64,000 bases of DNA from Streptomyces djakartensis. GTDB taxonomy: Bacteria; Actinomycetota; Actinomycetes; Streptomycetales; Streptomycetaceae. A model generated the notes under the pieces. It was not told the DNA's origin and searched no databases. It saw only the letters and a program-made list of their open reading frames with translations. A program made the translations under genes and the position numbers. This document shows, piece by piece, positions 32,264-41,536 of the stretch (position 1 is the first letter of the stretch; each line of letters opens with the position of its first letter). The stretch lies in contig NZ_BMWE01000020.1 of assembly GCF_014651075.1 (NCBI RefSeq), forward strand, positions 57,563 through 121,562. Reading direction: 5' to 3'.

Positions 32264-35182
32264 ATGCATCCCCCACCCCGGAGGCGGAGAGCCGTGCGGC
32301 GTCTGTGGACCGCCGCGCTCGCAGCTCTCGCGCTTCCGTTGACGATGCTCTCCTCAGGGTCGACTCCCGCGCAGGCGGCGGCACTTCAGTGCAGTGTCGA
32401 CTACAAGACGAACGACTGGGGCTCCGGTTTCACGGTGGACCTGACCCTGACCAACCGCGGCACGGACGCCATCGACGGCTGGACGCTGACGTACGCCTAC
32501 TCCGGCAACCAGAGGCTGGGCAACGGCTGGAACGGCACCTGGTCGCAGTCGGGCCGGAACATCACCGTGAAGAACGCCCCCCACAACGCGCGGGTCGCCG
32601 CGGGCGCCGCCGTCTCCACCGGTGCCCAGTTCAGCTACAGCGGCAGCAACACCGCGCCGACGTCCTTCTCGGTCAACGGCACCGCCTGCACCGGCGCGCA
32701 CCAGCCGCCCATCACCGTGCTGACGAGCCCGGCCCCGGGCGCCGTCTACACCCAGGGGGCGGCGGTCCCGCTGGCCGCCACAGCCGCAGCCGCCGACAAC
32801 GCCACGATCAGCAAGGTCGAGTTCTACGACGACACCAAGCTGCTCGGCACGGACACGAGCGCGCCCTACACGCTGTCCGTGACGGACTTGGCCGTGGGCA
32901 GTCATTCCCTGGTGGCGAAGGCGTACGACAGCATGGGGGCCTCCGCGGACTCCACTCCGGTCGGCATCACGGTCGCCTCCGGTCCCACCGTCGTCGCCTC
33001 GCCGCTCCAACTGGGCGTCCAGTCGGGCAAGTCGGGCACGTACGAGGTGAAGCTGTCCAAGCAGCCGGCCTCCGACGTGACGGTGACGTCGGCCCGTGCG
33101 AGCGGCAACTCGGGCCTGTCGGTGTCGGCCGGCGCCTCGCTCACCTTCACCCCGCAGAACTGGAACACCGCGCAGAAGGTGACCGTCACGGCCGCGGACT
33201 CCGGAACCGGTTCCGCCGTCTTCGAGTCGACCGCGCCGGGCCACGCCAAGGCCTCGGTCACCGTGACCCAGCTGGCGGCGGCGAAGGTCTACGACGCCCG
33301 CTTCCTGGAGCTGTACGGGAAGATCACCAACCCGGCGAACGGCTACTTCTCCCCCGAGGGCATCCCGTACCACTCGGTCGAGACGCTGATCGTCGAGGCG
33401 CCGGACCACGGCCACGAGACCACCTCGGAGGCGTACAGCTACCTCCTGTGGCTCCAGGCCATGTACGGCAAGGTGACCGGCGACTGGTCCAAGTTCAACG
33501 GCGCGTGGGATCTGATGGAGAAGTACATGATCCCGACCCGTGCGGACCAGCCGACGAACTCCTTCTACAACGCCTCCAAGCCGGCGACCTACGCCCCGGA
33601 GCTGGACACCCCCGACGAGTACCCGGCCAAGCTCGACTCGGGCGTCTCGGTGGGCCGGGACCCGATCGCGGCCGAGCTGAAGAGCGCGTACGGCACGGAC
33701 GACGTCTACGGTATGCACTGGCTGCAGGACGTCGACAACGTCTACGGCTACGGCAACGCGCCCGGCAAGTGCGAGGCGGGCCCGTCGGACACCGGCCCGT
33801 CGTACATCAACACCTTCCAGCGCGGTGCGCAGGAGTCGGTGTGGGAGACGGTGCCGCAGCCGACCTGCGACGCCTTCAAGTACGGCGGCAAGAACGGCTA
33901 TCTGGACCTGTTCACCGGTGACTCGTCCTACGCCAAGCAGTGGAAGTTCACCAACGCCCCGGACGCCGACGCGCGCGCCGTGCAGGCCGCCTACTGGGCC
34001 GACCTGTGGGCGAAGCAGCAGGGCAAGGGCGGGGACGTCTCCGGGACGGTCGCCAAGGCGGCCAAGATGGGCGACTACCTGCGCTACTCGATGTACGACA
34101 AGTACTTCAAGAAGGTCGGCAACTGCGTCGGTCCCTCGGCCTGCCCGGCGGGAACCGGCAAGGACGCCTCGTTCTACCTGATGTCCTGGTACTACGCCTG
34201 GGGCGGCGCCACGGACACCAGTGCCGGCTGGGCCTGGCGCATCGGCTCCAGCCACGCCCACGGCGGCTACCAGAACCCGCTGGCCGCCTACGCGCTCGCC
34301 AACTACGCCCCGCTGAAGCCGAAGTCGGCGACGGGTGCGGCCGACTGGGCCAAGTCCATGGACCGGCAGCTGGAGTTCTACCGCTGGCTCCAGTCGGACG
34401 AGGGCGCCATCGCGGGCGGCGCCACCAACAGCTGGCAGGGCCGGTACGCGACCCCGCCTTCGGGCAAGTCGACGTTCTACGGCATGTACTACGACGAGAA
34501 GCCGGTGTACCACGACCCGCCGTCCAACCAGTGGTTCGGCTTCCAGGCGTGGTCCATGGAGCGGGTCGCCGAGCTGTACCAGCAGACCGGGAACGCGCAG
34601 GCCAAGACGGTCCTGGACAAGTGGGTCGACTGGGCGCTGTCCAAGACCACGTTCAACCCGGACGGCACGTACCGCATCCCGTCGACGCTGCAGTGGTCGG
34701 GCCAGCCCGACACCTGGAACGCCGCCAGTCCCGGCTCCAACAGCGGGCTCCACGTCACCGTCGCCGACTACACCAACGACGTCGGGGTGGCGGCCGCGTA
34801 CGCCAAGACGCTGACGTACTACGCCGACCGGTCCGGTGACACGGAGGCCGCTGCGGCCGCGAAGAAACTGCTGGACGGGATGTGGGCCAACCACCAGGAC
34901 GCACTCGGGGTCGCCGTCGCGGAGACCCGCGCGGACTACAACCGGTTCGACGACCGGGTGGTCGTGCCGAGTGGCTGGACGGGCACGATGCCGAACGGTG
35001 ACGCGATCAACTCGTCGTCGACGTTCGAGTCGATCCGGTCCTTCTACGAGGACGACCCGGCCTGGTCGAAGATCGAGAGTTACCTCGCGGGCGGGGCGGT
35101 TCCGTCCTTCACGTACCACCGGTTCTGGGCTCAGGCGGACATCGCGCTGGCCATGGGCTCGTACGCGGAGCTTCTCGAATAG
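32264..35182 (+). CDS. secreted GH48 reducing-end cellobiohydrolase with CBM2 and Ig-like modules
   Basis: 972 residues. Signal peptide ending near AQAA (about 40), CBM2 at about 42-142, Ig-like module 147-235 (PPITVLTSPAPGAVYTQGAA), a second beta module 240-335, then the GH48 (alpha/alpha)6 barrel from about 340 to the end. The catalytic Glu lies in HETTSEAYSYLLWL. Other hallmarks are YGMHWLQDVDNVYGYG, VYHDPPSNQWFGFQAW and FTYHRFWAQADIALA. Strong AAGGAGG before the ATG. Processive exo-cellulase, the usual partner of GH6 enzymes. Repression by CebR is expected from the perfect box upstream. Confidence 0.96.
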   Translation: MHPPPRRRRAVRRLWTAALAALALPLTMLSSGSTPAQAAALQCSVDYKTNDWGSGFTVDLTLTNRGTDAIDGWTLTYAYSGNQRLGNGWNGTWSQSGRNITVKNAPHNARVAAGAAVSTGAQFSYSGSNTAPTSFSVNGTACTGAHQPPITVLTSPAPGAVYTQGAAVPLAATAAAADNATISKVEFYDDTKLLGTDTSAPYTLSVTDLAVGSHSLVAKAYDSMGASADSTPVGITVASGPTVVASPLQLGVQSGKSGTYEVKLSKQPASDVTVTSARASGNSGLSVSAGASLTFTPQNWNTAQKVTVTAADSGTGSAVFESTAPGHAKASVTVTQLAAAKVYDARFLELYGKITNPANGYFSPEGIPYHSVETLIVEAPDHGHETTSEAYSYLLWLQAMYGKVTGDWSKFNGAWDLMEKYMIPTRADQPTNSFYNASKPATYAPELDTPDEYPAKLDSGVSVGRDPIAAELKSAYGTDDVYGMHWLQDVDNVYGYGNAPGKCEAGPSDTGPSYINTFQRGAQESVWETVPQPTCDAFKYGGKNGYLDLFTGDSSYAKQWKFTNAPDADARAVQAAYWADLWAKQQGKGGDVSGTVAKAAKMGDYLRYSMYDKYFKKVGNCVGPSACPAGTGKDASFYLMSWYYAWGGATDTSAGWAWRIGSSHAHGGYQNPLAAYALANYAPLKPKSATGAADWAKSMDRQLEFYRWLQSDEGAIAGGATNSWQGRYATPPSGKSTFYGMYYDEKPVYHDPPSNQWFGFQAWSMERVAELYQQTGNAQAKTVLDKWVDWALSKTTFNPDGTYRIPSTLQWSGQPDTWNAASPGSNSGLHVTVADYTNDVGVAAAYAKTLTYYADRSGDTEAAAAAKKLLDGMWANHQDALGVAVAETRADYNRFDDRVVVPSGWTGTMPNGDAINSSSTFESIRSFYEDDPAWSKIESYLAGGAVPSFTYHRFWAQADIALAMGSYAELLE

Positions 35183-35230
35183 CCCCCGCCGGGCGCTCCG
35201 CGGGTGGGCGGGATCTCGGCTGCGGGTCCG

Positions 35231-35290
35231 TTGTGGCTGGTCGCGCCCGCGCGGCGGCAGCCGCATGTCGACGCAGCCCCGCGCCCCCAA
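35231..35290. repeat. dispersed Streptomyces repeat variant between GH48 and GH74
   Basis: Begins TTGTGGCTGGTCGCGC like the copy at 60927 and ends in CAGCCCCGCGCCCCC, with about 27 bp of different sequence inside. Intergenic. Confidence 0.6.
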
Positions 35291-35353
35291 AAACACCAAG
35301 GTGCGCCCGAAGCTCTGCGTACGCGGCCCTGCACCTGACGCGGGGCCACCTCG

Positions 35354-35390
35354 GCCGGGCGGTTCCCACCAGCACTGGGAGCCGCCCGGC
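35354..35390. terminator. long hairpin ahead of GH74
   Basis: 15-bp stem with one G-T wobble (left arm GCCGGGCGGTTCCCA) and 7-nt loop, 33 nt before the GH74 GTG and 171 nt after the GH48 stop. Either a late GH48 terminator or a leader structure of GH74. Confidence 0.5.
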
Positions 35391-35423
35391 CCTCGCACGT
35401 TCCCCTCACGGAAGGACCCCACC

Positions 35424-38078
35424 GTGCGAAGAACCAGCATTCTCACGGCAGTGCTGGCGCTGGCCGCCGGCCTGCTGTCGGGCTCCCCCGGCGCCCTGGC
35501 CGCCGATCCTCCACCGGAGAGGATCGCCGCCGATACGTACACCTGGAAGAACGCCCGGATCGACGGGGGCGGCTTCGTCCCCGGGATCGTCTTCAACCGC
35601 TCCGAGAAGAACCTCGCGTACGCCCGCACCGACATCGGCGGTGCCTACCGCTGGCAGGAGTCCTCGAAGACCTGGACGCCGCTGCTCGACTCCGTCGGGT
35701 GGGACGACTGGGGCCACACCGGGGTCGTCAGCATCGCGTCGGACTCCGTCGATCCGAACCGGGTGTACGCGGCGGTCGGGACGTACACCAACAGCTGGGA
35801 TCCGAAGAACGGCGCGGTGATGCGGTCCACCGACCGCGGCGCGAGCTGGCGGAAGACCGGACTGCCGTTCAAGCTGGGCGGCAACATGCCGGGACGGGGC
35901 ATGGGCGAGCGGCTGGCGGTCGACCCGAACCGGAACAGCGTGCTGTATCTGGGCGCGCCCAGCGGCAAGGGACTGTGGCGGTCGACGGACTCGGGGGTCA
36001 CCTGGTCGCAGGTCGCGAACTTCCCCAACGCCGGCACCTACGTGCAGGACCCGGGCGACACCTCCGGCTACGCGTCCGACAACCAGGGCATCGTGTGGGT
36101 CACCTTCGACGAGTCCACCGGTACCGCCGGGAACGCCACGAAGACGATCTACGTCGGGGTCGCCGACAAGGACAACGCGGTGTACCGGTCGACGGACGCG
36201 GGCGCGAGCTGGCAGCGGCTGGCCGGGCAGCCCACCGGCTACCTCGCCCACAAGGGCGTCCTGGACGCGAAGAACGGGCACCTCTACCTCGCCTACAGCG
36301 ACAAGGGCGGGCCGTACGACGGCGGCAAGGGCCAGTTGTGGCGGTACACGACCGGCACCGGTGCCTGGAAGGACATCAGCCCGGTGGCGGCGGCCGACAC
36401 CTCCTACGGCTTCAGCGGGCTGACCGTGGACCGCCGAAAGCCCGGCACGGTCATGGCGACGGCGTACAGCGCCTGGTGGCCGGACACACAGATCTTCCGC
36501 TCCACGGACAGCGGTGCGACCTGGACCAAGGCGTGGGACTACACGTCGTATCCGGACCGCGAGAACCGCTACACGATGGACGTCTCGTCCTCGCCGTGGC
36601 TGACCTGGGGCGGGAACCCGCAACCACCCGAACAGACACCCAAGCTCGGGTGGATGACGGAGGCTCTGGAGATCGACCCGTTCGACTCCGCTCGCATGAT
36701 GTACGGGACCGGCGCGACGGTCTACGGCACCGAGAACCTCACGAACTGGGACAGCGGCGGCAAGTTCACCGTCAAGCCGATGGCGCGGGGGCTGGAGGAG
36801 ACGGCGGTCAACGACCTCGCCTCTCCTCCGTCGGGCGCGCCGTTGCTCAGCGCGCTCGGTGACGTCGGCGGGTTCCGGCACACGGACCTGACCAAGGTTC
36901 CGTCGATGATGTTCACCCAGCCCAACTTCACCACGACCACGAGCCTGGACTTCGCCGAGTCGGATCCGAACACGGTCGTCCGGGTCGGTGACCTCGACTC
37001 GGGCCCGCACATCGCGTTCTCCACGGACAACGGCGCCAACTGGTTCGCCGGAAAGGACCCTTCCGGTGTCAGCGGCGGCGGCACGGTCGCCGCGGCGGCG
37101 GACGGCAGCCGGTTCGTGTGGAGCCCGCAGGGTGCCGGCGTGCACCACACCACGGGCTTCGGCACCTCGTGGCAGGCGTCCGGCGGTATCCCCGCCGGGG
37201 CGGTCGTCGAGTCGGACCGCGTCGACCCGAAGACCTTCTACGGCTACAAGTCCGGGAAGTTCTACGTCAGCGCGGACGGCGGGGCGACGTTCAAGGAGTC
37301 CCCGGCGACCGGGCTGCCCGGGGGTGACAGCGTCCGCTTCAAGGCCCTGCCCGGCGGGAAGGGCGACGTCTGGCTGGCGGGCGGCGCGAGCGACGGGGCG
37401 TACGGCCTGTGGCACTCCACGGACGGCGGGGCGAGTTTCACGAAGGTGCCGGGCGTCGAGCAGGCCGACACCATCGGCTTCGGCAGGGCGGCGCCCGGCG
37501 CCTCCTACCAGACCCTCTACACCAGCGCGAAGATCGGCGGGGTGCGCGGCATCTTCCGCTCCACGGACAAGGGCGCGAGCTGGACTCGCGTCAACGACGA
37601 CGCCCACCAGTGGGGCTGGACGGGCGCGGCGATCACCGGTGACCCGCGCGTCTACGGCCGCGTCTACGTCTCCACCAACGGACGTGGCGTCATCTACGGC
37701 GACACCTCCGGCGGCGGGACGACGGACCCGGGTCCGGGCCCCGGCCCGGCGCCCGGCGGTGCCTGCGCGGTGACCTACAAGGTCACGAGCCAGTGGCCGG
37801 GCGGCTTCCAGGGCGAGGTCCAGCTCACCAACACCGGCACCGCCCCCTGGACCGGCTGGTCCCTCACGTGGTCCTTCTCCGACGGCCAGAAGCTGACCCG
37901 GGCGTGGAACGCGGAAGCGGCGCAGTCGGGTACGACGGTCACCGCGAAGAACGTCGGCTGGAACGGCAACGTGGCCACAGGCTCCTCGGTGAGCTTCGGC
38001 TTCACGGCGAGCTGGTCGGGGACGAACACGAAACCGACCGCGTTCAGGCTGGGTGAACGGAGCTGCGCGGTCGCCTGA
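35424..38078 (+). CDS. secreted GH74 xyloglucanase with C-terminal CBM2
   Basis: 884 residues from a GTG with GGAAGG upstream. Signal peptide ends near ALAADPP (about 27). The catalytic part, about 35-745, is two seven-bladed propellers with repeated STD-x-GA-S/T-W boxes. It opens with the GH74 landmark GGGFVPGIVFNRSEKNLAYARTDIGGAYRW-region residues (Asp acting in ARTDIGGAYR) and includes GLEETAVNDLASPP. A Pro/Gly linker leads to CBM2 at about 775-884 (CAVTYKVTSQWPGGFQGEV). It cleaves xyloglucan backbones and completes the cellulase set. No CebR box of its own was found; it may read through from GH48. Confidence 0.95.
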   Translation: MRRTSILTAVLALAAGLLSGSPGALAADPPPERIAADTYTWKNARIDGGGFVPGIVFNRSEKNLAYARTDIGGAYRWQESSKTWTPLLDSVGWDDWGHTGVVSIASDSVDPNRVYAAVGTYTNSWDPKNGAVMRSTDRGASWRKTGLPFKLGGNMPGRGMGERLAVDPNRNSVLYLGAPSGKGLWRSTDSGVTWSQVANFPNAGTYVQDPGDTSGYASDNQGIVWVTFDESTGTAGNATKTIYVGVADKDNAVYRSTDAGASWQRLAGQPTGYLAHKGVLDAKNGHLYLAYSDKGGPYDGGKGQLWRYTTGTGAWKDISPVAAADTSYGFSGLTVDRRKPGTVMATAYSAWWPDTQIFRSTDSGATWTKAWDYTSYPDRENRYTMDVSSSPWLTWGGNPQPPEQTPKLGWMTEALEIDPFDSARMMYGTGATVYGTENLTNWDSGGKFTVKPMARGLEETAVNDLASPPSGAPLLSALGDVGGFRHTDLTKVPSMMFTQPNFTTTTSLDFAESDPNTVVRVGDLDSGPHIAFSTDNGANWFAGKDPSGVSGGGTVAAAADGSRFVWSPQGAGVHHTTGFGTSWQASGGIPAGAVVESDRVDPKTFYGYKSGKFYVSADGGATFKESPATGLPGGDSVRFKALPGGKGDVWLAGGASDGAYGLWHSTDGGASFTKVPGVEQADTIGFGRAAPGASYQTLYTSAKIGGVRGIFRSTDKGASWTRVNDDAHQWGWTGAAITGDPRVYGRVYVSTNGRGVIYGDTSGGGTTDPGPGPGPAPGGACAVTYKVTSQWPGGFQGEVQLTNTGTAPWTGWSLTWSFSDGQKLTRAWNAEAAQSGTTVTAKNVGWNGNVATGSSVSFGFTASWSGTNTKPTAFRLGERSCAVA

Positions 38079-38087
38079 CCGGGCCGT

Positions 38088-38120
38088 CGAGGGCGCGCGC
38101 CGGGCACGGCCGCGCCCTCG
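38088..38120. terminator. bidirectional terminator GH74/DUF4352
   Basis: 10-bp perfect stem CGAGGGCGCG/CGCGCCCTCG with a 13-nt loop between the two convergent stops. Confidence 0.75.
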
Positions 38121-38131
38121 GTGTGGTGGTC

Positions 38132-38743
38132 CTACAGCTTCCACTCACCTACCTGCTCGGCGAAGCCCGATTCCATCGCGAACGAGACGGTGGCCGCCTT
38201 CGACGCCTTCGGCACCTCGAACACGACCCAGCCGAGCGCCTTGGCCCCGGGCTTGAGCCGCACGTCGGACGACATGGACGGGCCGGCCGTGATGTCGGCG
38301 AGGACGGTCCCGAACTGCTGGCCCTGGTCGTCGGCTATCTGCGCGCCGTTCCCGGGACTGTCCGAGTAGGCCTTGGTGCCGGTGTTCACGAGCCGGAACT
38401 GCACGCCGACCCAGCGCCTGCCGTCCTCGGGGGCGAAGAACTCGTCGCCGGACTCGGCGTTGTCGACGACCTTGACGACGGTGACGTCGAGCCCGCTTCC
38501 GCTCTCCGTGCCCTTGAGGGCGATCGTGTCGCCCACCCCGGCGACCTCGGGAGGGGCACTCTTCTCGGCGGCGGGCTCCTTCTCGGCGCCGCCGCCTTCG
38601 GCCTTGGCGGAGGCCTTCGCCTTCGGCTTGTCGACGATCTCGTCACCGGTGCCGGAGCCACAGGCGGTCAGGCCGAACGCGGCGACGACGGCGGCCGCGG
38701 TGGCGGCGAGGCGTATGCGGGTGCGGGTGCGGGTGCGGAACAT
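38132..38743 (-). CDS. DUF4352-type lipoprotein
   Basis: 203 residues. A basic N-terminus with RT repeats, hydrophobic segment and lipobox FGLTAC predict export and lipid anchoring. A Lys/Ala/Glu-rich linker (about 35-65) leads to an Ig-like beta sandwich (GDTIALKGTESGSGLDVTVV, RRWVGVQFRLVNTGTKAY, LGWVVFEVP) of the DUF4352/telokin-like family. ATG preceded by GGGGAG. Function unknown; such proteins are abundant at Streptomyces cell surfaces. Confidence 0.85.
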   Translation of the reverse strand: MFRTRTRTRIRLAATAAAVVAAFGLTACGSGTGDEIVDKPKAKASAKAEGGGAEKEPAAEKSAPPEVAGVGDTIALKGTESGSGLDVTVVKVVDNAESGDEFFAPEDGRRWVGVQFRLVNTGTKAYSDSPGNGAQIADDQGQQFGTVLADITAGPSMSSDVRLKPGAKALGWVVFEVPKASKAATVSFAMESGFAEQVGEWKL

Positions 38744-38849
38744 GTTCTCCCCAGGTTTCGATGGTACGCGGGTGAAGGACCCGTGAAGAACTGTGATGGT
38801 TGTACACCTCACGAAAAAAGTCGTACTCCTGAGGCAACCTGACAGACCG

Positions 38850-39605
38850 TTATGGCGTCCGCCGGCCGGGTTTCCGGAAGGCCCGGAGCGTGAAGACCGG
38901 GTCCGGGCGGGGGCGGTCCTGGTCGGGGAGGTCAGCCAGGCGGGCGGCGAAGCCGTCGGCCAGCGGGTCACCAGGGGGCAGGGTGACGAACCAGCCGCGA
39001 CGGAGATCGGCGATCGTGCGCCGGGGGCTGCGGCCCTGCCCGCGCCCCCGGAAACGGGCCCGCCCGGCGGGGACCAGGCCGTGTCCGGTTGCGTAGGCCT
39101 CTATGTCCGCCGCCGCGTCGCGGACCGGGCTGGGCGGGCGGGAGGCCAGGACGGCATCGATGTCACTGCCCACGTTGTGGGAGGCGGCCTTGTCGACGGT
39201 GGTGACGTAGACCCCGCCGGGTCGCAGCACCCGGGCACACTCGCCGATGATGGCCCGCGCATCGGCGGGACCGGCCGCCAGGTGCAGCAGCCACACGCTG
39301 CTCACGACATCGAACTCGTCGTTCCGGAAGGGCAGCCGCCGGCTGTCGGCGAGCACCACGGCACCGGGCAGCCGGGTGGCGGCCTGCCGGGCCATGGCGG
39401 GAGCCAGGTCCACGCCGGTCACCCGCATGCCGTCGCGCGCGGCGGCGACCCGCCGGGTCACGATGCCGGTGCCGCAGGCGACGTCCAGCAGACTGCGGGT
39501 CCCCGGCGGCACGAATCCCAGCACGGCCTCCGCGGCGGCGGCCGCCCTGGGCTCGCCACCGCGTGAGGCGTCGTACCGCTCCGCTTCCCTGTCGTAGTCG
39601 AGCAC
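38850..39605 (-). CDS. class I SAM-dependent methyltransferase
   Basis: 251 residues with motif I LLDVACGTGIVTRRV (about 39-53), motif II VTGVDLAPAMARQAA, the DEFDVVSSVWLLHLA segment and RVLRPGGVYVTTV. UbiE-like fold. The last third is Arg-rich. It starts 4 nt after the pterin dehydratase stop, so the two are co-transcribed. Substrate not predictable. Confidence 0.88.
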   Translation of the reverse strand: MLDYDREAERYDASRGGEPRAAAAAEAVLGFVPPGTRSLLDVACGTGIVTRRVAAARDGMRVTGVDLAPAMARQAATRLPGAVVLADSRRLPFRNDEFDVVSSVWLLHLAAGPADARAIIGECARVLRPGGVYVTTVDKAASHNVGSDIDAVLASRPPSPVRDAAADIEAYATGHGLVPAGRARFRGRGQGRSPRRTIADLRRGWFVTLPPGDPLADGFAARLADLPDQDRPRPDPVFTLRAFRKPGRRTP

Positions 39606-39609
39606 CCGG

Positions 39610-39915
39610 TCAGTGTGCCCCGTGCCCGGGGGCCAGGTCCTCCACCTTGCGGGCCAGCTCGAAGTCCTTCCCGGTGACGGCGCCGCCCGCGCTGTGCGTG
39701 TGGACGGACAGGGCCACCGTGTTGTATCCGAGCGTGAGGTCGGAGTGGTGGTCGAGCTCCTCCTGGACCTGGGCGACGTGCACGACCATCGCGGTCGCGG
39801 CGAAGTGCGAGCCGAGCCGGTAGGAGCGGGTCAGGCGGCCCTCGTCGAGCGACCAGCCCGGCAGCTCCGCCAGCCGGTCCTCGATCTCCTTCTGCGACAG
39901 CGGTTCGACGGGCAT
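39610..39915 (-). CDS. 4a-hydroxytetrahydrobiopterin dehydratase (pterin-4-alpha-carbinolamine dehydratase)
   Basis: 101 residues, the normal length. The active-site signature is EELDHHSDLTLGYNTVALSV with HTHSAGG following; the two adjacent His and the later His are catalytic. It dehydrates the 4a-carbinolamine made by pterin-dependent hydroxylases. No aromatic amino acid hydroxylase lies nearby. ATG after AAGGGAAGGAG. First gene of a two-gene unit with the methyltransferase. Confidence 0.94.
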   Translation of the reverse strand: MPVEPLSQKEIEDRLAELPGWSLDEGRLTRSYRLGSHFAATAMVVHVAQVQEELDHHSDLTLGYNTVALSVHTHSAGGAVTGKDFELARKVEDLAPGHGAH

Positions 39916-40028
39916 GGGCTGCGCTCCTTCCCTTGCGCCGGTGTCGTCCTCCTGCTCTCAGCCTGCCACAGCGGGACGTCGTGGTCGTGTCCGCAGGGCG
40001 CGCCTGTCCGGCGCCGCCGGCTCTCGGA

Positions 40029-40034
40029 TACGGT
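40029..40034 (+). promoter_or_regulatory. -10 box for a leaderless transcript
   Basis: TACGGT (form TANNNT) ends 6 nt before the ATG at 40041 and no ribosome site is present, the standard layout of leaderless actinobacterial mRNAs. Confidence 0.55.
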
Positions 40035-40040
40035 CCTGGC

Positions 40041-40847
40041 ATGACCACTCACCCGTCCACCGCGGAGAAGGGCGTGGGCCCGCTGCTGCGGGCCTGGCGG
40101 GAGCAGCGGCGGGTCAGCCAGCTGGAGCTGGCCCTGCGCGCCGACTCCTCGGCCCGCCACATCAGCTTCGTCGAGACGGGCCGTTCCCGGCCCAGCGAGG
40201 AGATGCTGCTGCGGCTGGCCGAGCATCTGGACATCCCCGTGCGGGGGCGCAACGCGCTGCTGCTGGCGGCCGGTTACGCCCCGCGCTACCCGCATACGCC
40301 GCTCGACGATCCGGCGCTGGGCGCGGTGCGTGAGGGCATCGAGCGGCTGATCGGGGGTTACGAGCCGTACCCGGCGGTGGTGGTGGACGCGCTGTACAAC
40401 GTGGTGGCCGCCAACCGGGGGTTGATGACACTGGCCGAGGGTGTCTCCGAGTCGCTGCTGGAGCCACCGCTGAACGCGATGCGGCTCGCGCTGCACCCAC
40501 AGGGCCTGGCGCCCCGGATCCGCAATCTGCGTGCCTGGCGGGACCACCTGCTGGAGCAGATGGAGGGGCAGATCGCGCTGCACCGCTCCGAGCCGTTGCG
40601 GGCCCTGTACGAGGAGGTGGCGGCGTATCCGGTGCCCGACGCCGATCCGGCGGAGGAGCCTTTGGAGCCCGTGCCGTACTTCGCGCTGCCGCTGCGGATC
40701 GAACACGAGGGGCGGACACTGTCGTTCCTCTCCTCGATCTCGACGTTCAACACCCCGATGGACGTGACCGTCGCGGAGCTGGCCATCGAGACGCTGCTTC
40801 CGGCCGACCCGGCGACGGCCAAGTACCTTCAGGGCCTCGCCTTCTGA
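40041..40847 (+). CDS. MmyB-like helix-turn-helix regulator
   Basis: 268 residues. XRE-type HTH at about 12-70 (LRAWREQRRVSQLELALRADSSARHISFVETGRSRPSEEMLLRLAEHL), then an MmyB-like ligand-binding PAS fold (EPYPAVVVDALYNVVAANRGLMTL; LRALYEEVAAYP; LSFLSSISTFNTPMDVTVAEL). Proteins of this family usually control a nearby short operon and appear to bind a fatty-acid-like ligand. Probably leaderless. Its end overlaps the convergent membrane protein gene by 19 nt. Confidence 0.92.
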   Translation: MTTHPSTAEKGVGPLLRAWREQRRVSQLELALRADSSARHISFVETGRSRPSEEMLLRLAEHLDIPVRGRNALLLAAGYAPRYPHTPLDDPALGAVREGIERLIGGYEPYPAVVVDALYNVVAANRGLMTLAEGVSESLLEPPLNAMRLALHPQGLAPRIRNLRAWRDHLLEQMEGQIALHRSEPLRALYEEVAAYPVPDADPAEEPLEPVPYFALPLRIEHEGRTLSFLSSISTFNTPMDVTVAELAIETLLPADPATAKYLQGLAF

Positions 40848-41254
40848 CGGTCCCTCAGGGCAGCGTGCTGGAGAACGGCGAAGCCGGTCACGACCAGCGC
40901 CTGGAGCACCGTCCACACGGCGCCCGGTGTGCTCGGCGTGAGCCACAGCGCCAGGGCCACCAGGCTGGCCACCGTCCAGGCGAGGTTGGCCTCGACGACG
41001 GCCCGGACACCGAGCGCCGGCGGTTCCGGGCGGGACGCCAGCAGGCCCACGCCCGCGGCGTAGACGGTGAGGAACGCGCCCAGCGCGAGCAGCAGCCCGG
41101 AGTCGACGCCGAGGAAGCGGCCGAGGGGGCCGGAGAGGGCGAGGTAGGCGAGGGCGTTGGCGCCGGTCACCACGGCGTCCAGGGCCAGGAAGCGGCGCAG
41201 CGTCGACTGCGGGGAAGAGGTCCGGGCGAGCGCGGCGAGCTGGGTCGTGGACAT
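40829..41254 (-). CDS. four-helix integral membrane protein of unknown function
   Basis: 141 residues with four hydrophobic segments (ALDAVVTGANALAYLALSG, LLLALGAFLTVYAAGVGLLA, NLAWTVASLVALALWL, VWTVLQALVVTGFAVLQ) and polar ends. No family name can be given with certainty; similar proteins sit beside MmyB-like regulators in actinomycetes. Convergent with that regulator and probably its target, with the ATTACCC palindrome upstream as a possible control site (inference). Confidence 0.8.
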   Translation of the reverse strand: MSTTQLAALARTSSPQSTLRRFLALDAVVTGANALAYLALSGPLGRFLGVDSGLLLALGAFLTVYAAGVGLLASRPEPPALGVRAVVEANLAWTVASLVALALWLTPSTPGAVWTVLQALVVTGFAVLQHAALRDRQKARP

Positions 41255-41410
41255 GGGGCATCACCCTCCGTCGGGTCGTGGTGCGGTGGCTGGGGACGGC
41301 CGCGGGCCCAGGGCGCCACGGCCGGGTGGCAGCGGGCCCGGGGCCCGGGCCGGAGTGCGCCGGTCCGGCCCCCGGTACGTCCACGATCCCGTTCCGGCCG
41401 CGCCCGGTCG

Positions 41411-41427
41411 ATTACCCGCGGGGTAAT
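41411..41427. promoter_or_regulatory. perfect palindrome between the membrane protein and XRE genes
   Basis: ATTACCC-GCG-GGGTAAT, 7-bp arms, in the 282-nt divergent gap 41255-41536. Candidate operator for the MmyB-like or the XRE regulator. The rest of the gap shows no gene. Confidence 0.6.
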
Positions 41428-41536
41428 GGCCCGGCGCCCGGTCCCTTCGTGCGATCTCCTCCCCACCGGCCCTGTGGGACCGGCTGCGGAACGTGGCACA
41501 CTGATCGCGATCACGGGCGCGTTGGGGAGGCGGGGC

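Noticed and set aside
32354..35635. A 1093-codon minus-strand frame opposite GH48
   Set aside because: Shadow of high third-position GC over a certain GH48 gene.
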